Shown: piece by piece, positions 43,483-51,277 of the stretch | How the letters are laid out: the number at the start of each line of letters is the position of its first letter | Numbering within the stretch: position 1 is the first letter of the stretch | DNA from: Roseibium porphyridii | Lineage (GTDB): Bacteria > Pseudomonadota > Alphaproteobacteria > Rhizobiales > Stappiaceae | Direction: 5' to 3' | DNA length: 64,000 nt | Assembly: GCF_026191725.2 (NCBI RefSeq) | Contig: NZ_CP120863.1 | Location: 186,001 to 250,000 of the forward strand | Made by a program: the position numbers and the translations under genes | The notes under the pieces: model-generated | The model's input: only the letters and a program-made list of their open reading frames with translations | The model's database searches: none | Told to the model about the DNA's origin: nothing

Positions 43483-43932
43483 CTAACTCGGTATCGAACC
43501 TGCAAGCACAAGCGCGAAAACAAGGGCAAACACCGAAAACCCTTCCAAGACCGCTGCAGGCGCGAGCGATATGCCGAATATCTCCGGTTTGGCCTTCGAA
43601 GCATGGATGGCTGAAGCCAAGACTTCGCCTTGGCGAATACCGGTGAAAAGCATCGTGAACCCGGACAGGACACCGATGCCGAAGAGAGCGGCACCGTTCG
43701 CGGCATCGACTTGCGATTGCTGCAACGAGAACATGATGACAATGCCGTAGATTACCTGGGAGGACGGCATTAGAGAGACACCGATGAAACGGCCATAACC
43801 GCCGTCGCTGTCAAGCATTGCACCGATTGCGGCACTGCCACCGAGCGCACACCCCCAGGCACTGCCTATGGCGCCAAGAGCGACAGGCGCATAGAGCCCG
43901 AACCAACCGAGAGCCACAACGAATTCGTTCAC
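43483..43932 (-). CDS. atpK: V-type ATPase proteolipid subunit K with sodium-ligand residues
   Basis: A 149-residue double hairpin with four helices and a single membrane carboxylate, Glu130 (AAVLEGFSVF). Aligned by eye to Enterococcus hirae NtpK (156 residues), Ser58-Gln59 (MPSSQVIYG) match Thr64-Gln65, Gln101 (GIRQGEV) matches Gln110 and Glu130 matches Glu139, the known Na+ ligands. One carboxylate per four helices favours ATP-driven pumping over synthesis. The GTG start overlaps the subunit I stop (GTGA) and has AGAGGAGA upstream; the longer frame is an extension into subunit I. Confidence 0.9.
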   Translation of the reverse strand: MNEFVVALGWFGLYAPVALGAIGSAWGCALGGSAAIGAMLDSDGGYGRFIGVSLMPSSQVIYGIVIMFSLQQSQVDAANGAALFGIGVLSGFTMLFTGIRQGEVLASAIHASKAKPEIFGISLAPAAVLEGFSVFALVFALVLAGSIPS

Positions 43933-45722
43933 AGGCGTGTCTCCTCTTTCTTGAACGGACGGAAAGGCGTGCCTTCGTCCTTCAAACCCCAATTGAAAAA
44001 CTCAATGACATTCAGGCGCAGGCCATGCACACAGCCTGCTATCAGACCAAGGCCGATGTTGATGGCGTGTCCGATTGCCAGAACCAGTATGGCGATAAGA
44101 ATGCCGATGCCCGGAACTGACTGATTGAGCTGGCCGGACAACGAATTGATCGTCTCTGCAAGCGAGGCTGCCGCAAGCCCGAGCGCAAACAGCCGCATGT
44201 AGCTCAGCACATCGGAGAAAATGTTGACGATCCTGGCTAGCGCGGCGAGACCATCGAAAATGCGCAACCCGCCCGAAGCAACTGAATCAACCTTCCGGTC
44301 ACTTCCGAAGAAACCGACCAACAGCAATCCGAAAATGACGCTCGTCGGACCGATCGTCGCAACAACCGTCCCCTGGCCCAGAAAGGTTGCGAGCCCACCG
44401 AGCGCCACCAGGCACCAACCGACAGGTTGATAGCGACCGCTCGGTGTTCGTTCGTGCCACGCACGCAAAAAATTGGCGATCACGATGTGCACAACGCCGA
44501 TGGTCAGCGTGATCTTCATCATCGTATCAACGTCTTTAAGGTGCAGGATCTTGAAATGGTTGAGGATACTGCCTTCAGGTGGAGCGACGCCGAAGTAACT
44601 GCCCGTGGCAACACCGAACGCCGCCGTGGACACCATCAGCCAGCAGGACATGCGATACATTCGGCGGCCAAGCGCTGACCCGGCGAACTTCTTGCGGAAA
44701 AGAAACAGAAACAGAAGCAGCAACAAACCATATCCGGCATCGGTCATGATCATGCCGAAAAAAACGATAAAGGATACGTAGACAATCGCGGACGGGTCCC
44801 AGTCCCGGTATCCGGGTGTCTGATAGAATTCGACCAAATCCTCACCGGCCTCCATCGCGTGCGCGTTTTCAAGGAGCGTCGGCGGCGCGTCTTCTTCCGT
44901 GACATCTTCAAACAGGGCCGCAATACCAAGCTTTGAAGCGAGTGTTTCGATCTCGCTGACCTGATCCCGACGCGCCCACGCCTGCAAGACAAACACTCGG
45001 CCCGTATCGGCGGTTTCGAGCGCTGCGCGTCGACGGGCAGAGGTGTCGCGGGCCGCAGCAAGATTTTGCGCCAGAACAAACCGCCACTTCGTCAGTGCCT
45101 GACGTTCCAGCTCTAATTCTTCAAGATCTATTGCCGCGTCCTCGTGACGTTGCCTAAGCGCCGAGAGCGGTATCGCACCGACGTGGGTGCGCGGAACCGG
45201 CATAGCACCAGTCTCCGGCTCTTCAGGTGCCAGCAAAACAATGTAACTGCGGAACCTGTCCCGGTGCACTGTTTCCAGGATCTTGTCGGATGGGTCTATC
45301 TCTCTCAGCTTGCCGTTGGGCACTACATAGAACCAGAGCCTGTTGTCTCCGATCTCCGCCAAATCGGAAAAACTGAATTCGCCCCAAGGCTCAACGTCCT
45401 GAATGCGCCTTTCCAGTTTTGCCAGCAAATCCTGACAGGTCTTAAGCGCCTTGCGGTTTTTGAGCGTCTTTTCGACCACGTCATCGAGATCGAATTTGTC
45501 GGCTCTGGTCTCAGGACGGCGCTGGTCTGAACAATCGACCAGCCAACGCAGGGCATCCACCGCATCTCTGCCAAGACCGGCAGGAACAGCCTCCAGCTCC
45601 TTTTGCGCCGAGACGAGGGGAATCAAATGAAGCGATCCGAAAGCCTGCGCTGCCTCCAACACCGTGTCCTTGTCGTCCAGGACGCCAACCATATTCACTT
45701 TGATCAGCGGCACGATGCTCAT
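43929..45722 (-). CDS. atpI: V-type ATPase membrane stator subunit I (a)
   Basis: A 597-residue protein. The N-terminal cytosolic half (about 1-320) has coiled-coil stretches; the C-terminal half has about seven or eight helices. SDVLSYMRLFALGLAAASLAE carries the essential arginine that faces the rotor carboxylate. FGMIMTDAGYGLLLLL is the conserved first membrane segment. It forms the ion half-channels. Start and stop overlap the flanking genes by four bases (ATGA before, GTGA after). Confidence 0.95.
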   Translation of the reverse strand: MSIVPLIKVNMVGVLDDKDTVLEAAQAFGSLHLIPLVSAQKELEAVPAGLGRDAVDALRWLVDCSDQRRPETRADKFDLDDVVEKTLKNRKALKTCQDLLAKLERRIQDVEPWGEFSFSDLAEIGDNRLWFYVVPNGKLREIDPSDKILETVHRDRFRSYIVLLAPEEPETGAMPVPRTHVGAIPLSALRQRHEDAAIDLEELELERQALTKWRFVLAQNLAAARDTSARRRAALETADTGRVFVLQAWARRDQVSEIETLASKLGIAALFEDVTEEDAPPTLLENAHAMEAGEDLVEFYQTPGYRDWDPSAIVYVSFIVFFGMIMTDAGYGLLLLLFLFLFRKKFAGSALGRRMYRMSCWLMVSTAAFGVATGSYFGVAPPEGSILNHFKILHLKDVDTMMKITLTIGVVHIVIANFLRAWHERTPSGRYQPVGWCLVALGGLATFLGQGTVVATIGPTSVIFGLLLVGFFGSDRKVDSVASGGLRIFDGLAALARIVNIFSDVLSYMRLFALGLAAASLAETINSLSGQLNQSVPGIGILIAILVLAIGHAINIGLGLIAGCVHGLRLNVIEFFNWGLKDEGTPFRPFKKEETRL

Positions 45723-46342
45723 AGCTCGGCCATCCGTTTCTCTGCCCCGCGAGCCGCCGTTTTGCGCTTGGAAATCTTTGCACGAACAACAGCATCTCTT
45801 TCAGCATCGGCAAGGGCCGTCCTGATTTTCTTGATATTGCGCTCCGCCTGCGGAATGAGAACTTTTTCAAACAGGTTCACACGCCGTGAAATCACGGCTT
45901 CCGCCTCCACCAACCGCTTGATGCGCTCGTTGGCAACAGCACGCTCCATGTTCAGGCGCAACAGCTCCTGCATTCCTGTCACATAAGGATCGACCCAATG
46001 CGGACGAGCCAACAAGGAATAGGGTCGGGTTTCCACATCAACGTCTTCAAGGATCGGCAATTTGGTGCCCGAGAGGTTCTGCTCTCCCTTGGCAACCCCT
46101 TTCAATGCAACCAAACCTTCAAGCGGCACATGCTTATTTGCTAGCATTGGCAGCGATCTCGCCAGATCAGAAAACCGAGCCTGATAGGCCTTTTCAAGCT
46201 GCACCGCTGTTTCCCTGGCTTTGGCGCGCTCAGCCATGATCTGAAGCCGTTTCAGTTCCAGAGAAGGTAGAAATCGCTTGTATTCGGCAAGCTGTGCGCT
46301 CTCTCTCGCCAACGAAGATTTGTTGAGCGCCAGCTTGGCCAT
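45719..46342 (-). CDS. atpD: V-type ATPase central stalk subunit D
   Basis: A 207-residue, almost fully helical protein. The N-terminus (KSSLARESAQLAEYKRFLPSLELKR region) and the C-terminal VNLFEKVLIPQAERNIKKIR block are D-subunit signatures. The two termini form the antiparallel coiled coil of the rotor shaft. It overlaps subunit B upstream and subunit I downstream (ATGA both times). No subunit F gene, the usual D partner, is visible in the operon. Confidence 0.92.
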   Translation of the reverse strand: MAKLALNKSSLARESAQLAEYKRFLPSLELKRLQIMAERAKARETAVQLEKAYQARFSDLARSLPMLANKHVPLEGLVALKGVAKGEQNLSGTKLPILEDVDVETRPYSLLARPHWVDPYVTGMQELLRLNMERAVANERIKRLVEAEAVISRRVNLFEKVLIPQAERNIKKIRTALADAERDAVVRAKISKRKTAARGAEKRMAEL

Positions 46343-47709
46343 CAGGCAGCCTCCTCATCCGAAGACTTTGAAACTGACGCCTTTGCCGGAAAGTATTTGT
46401 CGATCAGGCCTTGTTTCATCAGAAGCTGTTCAGGTTCGAAGCATTCAGCCAGCGTTTTCCAGCAAAGATCCAGCGCCTCTTCCAGGGGTTTTGACACTTC
46501 GATGTCCATGAACCGTTCCCGGAACAAACCGCCGAACTTGAGCAGTTGCCGATCGTAGTCCGACAACTCAAATGCCATCGACTGTTTCTGCTCAGCGTCA
46601 CGTGCACCGGAATAGAACCGGATCATCGTGTTCATGATCTGGTTGTGATCTTCGCGGGTCACCTTGCCAATGACATGCTGTTTCAGTCTGGACAGAGACC
46701 CAAAGGGATCCAGGACGCCACTGTGCAGATAAAACTGACCTTCTGTAATGTATCCGGTGTTGTCGGGAACTGGGTGCGTGACGTCATTCCCGGGCATGGT
46801 CGTGACGGTCAGGATTGTGACGGAACCGGACCCTTTGAAGTCGCAAGCTTTTTCATATCGGCGCGCCAGCTGCGAATAAAGATCCCCAGGATAGCCCCGG
46901 TTGGCCGGGACGCGCTCCATTGCAATGGACACTTCTTTCATCGCATCAGCAAACGCAGTCATATCCGTCAACAGAACCAGAACGCGCTTGCCTTCCTCGA
47001 CGGCGAACTTTTCAGCAACCGCCAGCGCCATATCGGGCACCTGCAGACGTTCCACGACCGGATCCGAAGCCTGATTGATGAACATCACAGTGCGCGGAAA
47101 GACACCTGCATCTTCGAATTGCTTTCTGAAAAACGAGTAGTCATCAAAAATCAGGCCAAGTCCGCCGAACACAACAATGTCCGCATCCGCCTGGATCCCG
47201 ATCCTGGCCAGAAACGGATTGTAGGGCTCACCTGAAACCGAGAAGATCGGAATCTTCTGGCTTTCAACGAGACAATTGAAGATGTCGATCATCGGTACAT
47301 CCGTGCGGATCATCCGCGAAGCCAAAACACGTTTCATCGGATTGGCAGACGGTCCGCCAATTGGAACAGCTGGATCGCTCGACAAGTCAGGACCCTGATC
47401 TATCGGATGACCGGCGCCATTGAAGACCCGGCCAAGAATGTTATCCGAATAGGTGACTTTGGCAGCTTCTCCGAGAAACCGGACCGAGGCATTGTTTGCC
47501 AGCCCTTTGGTACCGGAATTGACCTGGAGCGAAACCATGTCCTGATCGATATTGATGACTTGCGCGAGCGAAGCATTGCCATCTCCGCCATCGACAAGAG
47601 CCAGGTCGCCCAGGCACGGCCGTCCCTCAGAGTCGGCTTTGGTGGACGACACCTGAATGCGAATGATGTCGCCAACAATATCAATTATTCGCGTATGGGA
47701 GACCAGCAT
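46342..47709 (-). CDS. atpB: V-type ATPase regulatory subunit B
   Basis: A 455-residue non-catalytic nucleotide-binding subunit. FNCLVESQKIPIFSVSGEPYN replaces a functional P-loop, as is normal in B subunits. LLTDMTAFADAMKEVSIAMERVPANRGYPGDLYSQLARRYE is the conserved central block (key residues E-VS, RGYPG, YSQLA). It is the first gene of the operon and the ATG follows AGGGGGCG. Having B first and A last is unusual. Confidence 0.96.
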   Translation of the reverse strand: MLVSHTRIIDIVGDIIRIQVSSTKADSEGRPCLGDLALVDGGDGNASLAQVINIDQDMVSLQVNSGTKGLANNASVRFLGEAAKVTYSDNILGRVFNGAGHPIDQGPDLSSDPAVPIGGPSANPMKRVLASRMIRTDVPMIDIFNCLVESQKIPIFSVSGEPYNPFLARIGIQADADIVVFGGLGLIFDDYSFFRKQFEDAGVFPRTVMFINQASDPVVERLQVPDMALAVAEKFAVEEGKRVLVLLTDMTAFADAMKEVSIAMERVPANRGYPGDLYSQLARRYEKACDFKGSGSVTILTVTTMPGNDVTHPVPDNTGYITEGQFYLHSGVLDPFGSLSRLKQHVIGKVTREDHNQIMNTMIRFYSGARDAEQKQSMAFELSDYDRQLLKFGGLFRERFMDIEVSKPLEEALDLCWKTLAECFEPEQLLMKQGLIDKYFPAKASVSKSSDEEAA

Positions 47710-48446
47710 ACACGCCCCCTTGTCTTCAAACGACTGTCTTTCAAGACCAGTAACGTCGAAGCATTTTGCCGACCGACCGCTACTGCATTTCCTGCAACAA
47801 GAAACATCTTAGGCGGGTTTTTGAGGCAGTTACAACCGAGTTGACACCGTCGCCTTCTGTCCGCGTCATTCGATTGAAGATAGGTTGGAAACTGTTGCGT
47901 CCCTATGACCTGGATCAACAGTGGAGTGACACACATCGCCAGCCGGTGATCGGGCCTTTCTCTTCAACCGATCTGGCGTGTGGTTTTACTTTCCCAGCCA
48001 GAATGACTGTGGAATTGGCAGCAACGCAGTGTGAAGGCATTCAGCTTATGCGCCACACACATCACTCCACTCCACAAAGGCCGGATTGCATCGCATTAAA
48101 TTCATTCAATTTATTTAAACTGTAGGTATTTTTGACGGTAATTACTTTAACCTGACGTTGAATTCTTTCGTTTGAATTTGCTTTGTACTAATCAACAATA
48201 TCCATTTATACTTTAGAATTTCTCTAAGTGTATTATTTCGTCTAAGTACTATGTGCAAATTAAACTGAATAATGAATTCATTATTATACACGCATAGGTT
48301 TATTATTAGTTGTAATTGACGTTTTTTCTAATTTTTTTTTCCCAAGTATTGTTTCTTAGTCTTAAACTCCGCGCCTGTTATCTAATATTCGCGCGCCGAT
48401 TCGCGCTAGGCGTGTACGGAATCGGTTTTGGTTTCTGGAGGGGAAA
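47710..48446. other. Long AT-rich gap between the V-ATPase operon and the b561 gene
   Basis: The 737 bp between two divergent operons contain no supported gene. The half nearest the b561 gene (about 48110-48380) is very AT-rich and carries an 18-bp palindrome (separate entry). The size and base composition suggest promoters and binding sites for both directions, possibly a small RNA, or a nucleoid-silencer target of horizontally acquired DNA. No clear sigma-70 promoter can be chosen among the many AT-rich possibilities. Confidence 0.45.
48268..48285. repeat. Perfect 18-bp palindrome AATAATGAATTCATTATT
   Basis: A perfect self-complementary site about 160 bp before the b561/EB_dh start and 560 bp before the V-ATPase start. 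Perfect symmetry over 18 bp is longer than expected by chance even in AT-rich DNA, suggesting a dimeric regulator site. No family match is claimed. Confidence 0.45.
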
Positions 48447-50222
48447 TTGACGGACCAAACACTAGAGCTCACTGCTCCGCCAAATGACACCAAACACAAA
48501 GACCAGACTAAGTTACCTGCGGCTCAAGGCAGTGCCGCCCGACGACCTGAGGATAAGCAACCGCCTGTGCGCAGCGATCTGGGAACCATTCTGCTTCACT
48601 GGACGCTGACCATTGCGATCTTCGCCAGTCTTCTGACAGGCCTCCGGCTCTCTTCCGACGCTGAAGATGCCTGGTTTTCAAAGCTGTTCGAACCGATATT
48701 GCCACAGGGTGAAATCTGGACCTGGCACTACCTATCTGCCATTTTCGTTCTGGCGGTTATCTTCGCCTACGCCGCCTATATGTCCTTTGCCCGTCTGAAG
48801 CGGCGCATTTCGACCAAGAAAGCCGTCGTTCTGACGCTACCGGCCAGCACCAAGCTGCGGCTCTCTGCTGTCAATGTCATTGCCTACTGGATCCTTTTTG
48901 GCGCTGTCCTCACCCTTTCGGCGACCGGCGTGCTTCTCTATCTGGGTCATGGCGGCATTTGGGTCACCGTTCACTACATCGCTGCACTCACGGTGCTTGG
49001 CTACATCGTTGCCCATGTGGTGCTGCATTATTTCTATGGCGGTATCGCGCAGCTTCTGCGCCTGTTCCGTCCTCAGAAACTCCGTCGTTTCCCGGGCATG
49101 AGCCGGCATCCCCTGGCGGCGTCGCTTGCTATTGGAGCTGTGGTTCTGGCCGGAGCCGTCGCGCTCGATTTTTCCACGAGAGATGACCTCATCGTTGCCA
49201 ACGCGACCGAACTTCCCACGTTGGATGGTGAAATGAGCGAGGCAATCTGGAACAGCGCAAAACCTGTTTTTGTCAGGACCCAGCAGGGCTCCGGTCTCGA
49301 CAAAACCGGAGAATCCACCGTCGAGATCCGCGCCGTTCAGGTCGGTGACAAGATCGCATTCGGATTTCGCTGGGAAGACAGCAACCGATCCTTAAAACGC
49401 CACCCGCTGATCAAGGCCGAAGACGGCTGGCGGATGCTCAACAACCGCGCCGACATTTCAGACGAAACCGACTATTACGAAGACAAGTTTTCGGTCGCCT
49501 TTTCCAAGTCGGATGCCTTTGGCGGAGGTGCCTCCACGCATATGGGACCCAAGCCGCTGAGCGACAAACCAGGTGCCTTCAATTATCGCGGCCTTCACTA
49601 CACGACAGACGGCAGCCTGCTTGACGTCTGGCAGTGGAAGGCTGCGCGCGGTGGCATGCTTGGGAAGGTTGATGACATGTGGTTTGGCACGCCAATCGAG
49701 CCGAATGAGGCTCAAGTCGCCGGCAAAAAACGTTATAGCGCAGGCTATTCGGCGGACGAGGGCAAATCCTTCTACATCTACAACTACAAGAAAAAATCAG
49801 GCTCCAACTACGAAAACACCGTTGACGTGTTGCGCTTGCCTGTGGATGTCGAAAAAACCATCGCTCAGATGGGCAAAATCGATCTTGACGTAGAAGCGAC
49901 GGACGACCCGGGATCTCAATGGTGGATGTTTGAAGCTGAAAGCGTTCCTTATTCGCCGGAAATCGACGCGGCAATACCTGTTGGAACGATGATCCCCGGC
50001 GTCCTGATAATCGGAGAATATGAAGGCAGCCGTGCTGACCTTTCCGGCGGTTCCAAGTGGAAAGATGGCTATTGGACGCTCGAGATCATTCGCGACATGG
50101 ACACCGGGAACCATCAGGACCTCCCTATGGAAGATGGTCTTTATCTCTGGGTCGCCGTGTTTGACCACAACCAGACGCGTCACACACGTCATTCACGTCC
50201 GGTTCGCCTGACATTCAACTGA
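48447..50222 (+). CDS. Cytochrome b561 domain fused to ethylbenzene dehydrogenase-related haem domain
   Basis: A 591-residue protein. Residues about 45-210 form a four-to-five-helix cytochrome b561 with candidate haem-ligand histidines (LLHWTLTIA, WTWHYLSAI, VTVHYIAAL, HVVLHYFYGG). A further helix near 228-244 leads to a periplasmic EB_dh domain (PF09459-like; TLDGEMSEAIWNSAKPVFV to the C-terminus), the fold of haem b gamma-subunits of ethylbenzene and DMS dehydrogenases. It could carry electrons across the inner membrane. The start is TTG with an excellent GGAGGGGAAA. The flavin reductase gene follows after 23 bp and is the likely electron partner. Confidence 0.85.
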   Translation: MTDQTLELTAPPNDTKHKDQTKLPAAQGSAARRPEDKQPPVRSDLGTILLHWTLTIAIFASLLTGLRLSSDAEDAWFSKLFEPILPQGEIWTWHYLSAIFVLAVIFAYAAYMSFARLKRRISTKKAVVLTLPASTKLRLSAVNVIAYWILFGAVLTLSATGVLLYLGHGGIWVTVHYIAALTVLGYIVAHVVLHYFYGGIAQLLRLFRPQKLRRFPGMSRHPLAASLAIGAVVLAGAVALDFSTRDDLIVANATELPTLDGEMSEAIWNSAKPVFVRTQQGSGLDKTGESTVEIRAVQVGDKIAFGFRWEDSNRSLKRHPLIKAEDGWRMLNNRADISDETDYYEDKFSVAFSKSDAFGGGASTHMGPKPLSDKPGAFNYRGLHYTTDGSLLDVWQWKAARGGMLGKVDDMWFGTPIEPNEAQVAGKKRYSAGYSADEGKSFYIYNYKKKSGSNYENTVDVLRLPVDVEKTIAQMGKIDLDVEATDDPGSQWWMFEAESVPYSPEIDAAIPVGTMIPGVLIIGEYEGSRADLSGGSKWKDGYWTLEIIRDMDTGNHQDLPMEDGLYLWVAVFDHNQTRHTRHSRPVRLTFN

Positions 50223-50245
50223 CGCCATTCCAACGGACCAATTTC

Positions 50246-51262
50246 ATGTCGAAAAGCACCTGTACCGTTACGATCAACGGTAAAGAGATCAAGGCAAGTG
50301 TCGGTGACACGCTGATTGATGCCGGACTTGGCGGCCGCCTGGTCATTCCCCACGACTGCTGTTCGGGGCAATGCGAAACCTGTCGGGTTCGCGTGCTCAG
50401 CGGTGCAGTAGACGATCTGGGGACACGTGAAAAAAACACTGTTCTCGGGTGTCTTGCCGTGCTCGAGGGCGATGCAGAAATCTCCTACGATCCTGTTCCG
50501 ATCGTAAAGACGATAAAAGGTACCGTGGACAGTGTGCGCACTATCAAGGAAGACTATCTTGAAGTGCGTGTCCGCACCGCCAAGAAAGTAACCTGGCTAC
50601 CCGGCCAGTATTTGCGCGCTACATTTGCCGGTTATCCGCCGAGAGACTACAGCCCGACGACCCCGCTTAATCTGGATGCGGAAGAGGACGTCATCGTCTT
50701 TCATATCAAGGTCTATCCTGACAGCATCGTATCGTCGAAACTTGGCAGTCAGATTGCCAAGGGACACGGCGTCAAGTTGCGCGGCCCGTTTGGCAATGCA
50801 TTCTTGCGCCAGCAGCCCGAACCAATCGTGTTGACTTCGACTGGAACCGGCTTTGCGCCGATTTGGGCGATTGCCGTTGCCGCTAGACTTGGACAGCCGG
50901 AACGCGACATCAGGGTCGTTTCAGGCGCTCGTACACGCGATGGTCTTTATATGCGCGACGCTGTTCGCTGGCTGCAAGGCAATAATGTGCCGATATCTCT
51001 GACAGCCAGCGATGGCGACAACGAGACAGTCATGACTGCCCGGCCACAAGAGCTTGTTGGCGAACTGACCTCCGATCACATCGTCTATTCTGCCGGCGCG
51101 CCCGCTCACGTGGATGCCATGCGCGAACTGGCACTGCAGGCCGGCGCTACATTTTATGCCGATCCATTCTATGTCGCAGAAGAAAGCAAGGGCGTCCTCG
51201 CCTTTGCGAGCAGGCTTTTCCGCAAATCCACACCTCCGCCCCAGGCGGAGGCTGCAGAGTAA
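50246..51262 (+). CDS. Ferredoxin-domain flavin oxidoreductase (phenol hydroxylase/CDP-6-deoxy reductase-like)
   Basis: A 338-residue cytosolic electron-transfer protein. The N-terminal plant-type 2Fe-2S ferredoxin has CCSGQCETCRV (C-x4-C-x2-C) near residue 37 and the fourth Cys in VLGCLAV. The flavin domain has RDYSPTTPL, a variant of the RxYS motif, and the NAD domain has TGTGFAPIWAI. It would oxidise NAD(P)H and reduce a partner, most plausibly the b561/EB_dh protein encoded just upstream. A GC-rich hairpin (CCTCCGCC/GGCGGAGG, 51233-51251) sits in its last codons and may end the transcript before the converging GGDEF-EAL gene. Confidence 0.85.
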   Translation: MSKSTCTVTINGKEIKASVGDTLIDAGLGGRLVIPHDCCSGQCETCRVRVLSGAVDDLGTREKNTVLGCLAVLEGDAEISYDPVPIVKTIKGTVDSVRTIKEDYLEVRVRTAKKVTWLPGQYLRATFAGYPPRDYSPTTPLNLDAEEDVIVFHIKVYPDSIVSSKLGSQIAKGHGVKLRGPFGNAFLRQQPEPIVLTSTGTGFAPIWAIAVAARLGQPERDIRVVSGARTRDGLYMRDAVRWLQGNNVPISLTASDGDNETVMTARPQELVGELTSDHIVYSAGAPAHVDAMRELALQAGATFYADPFYVAEESKGVLAFASRLFRKSTPPPQAEAAE

Positions 51263-51277
51263 AGCGAAACGCTGCGG

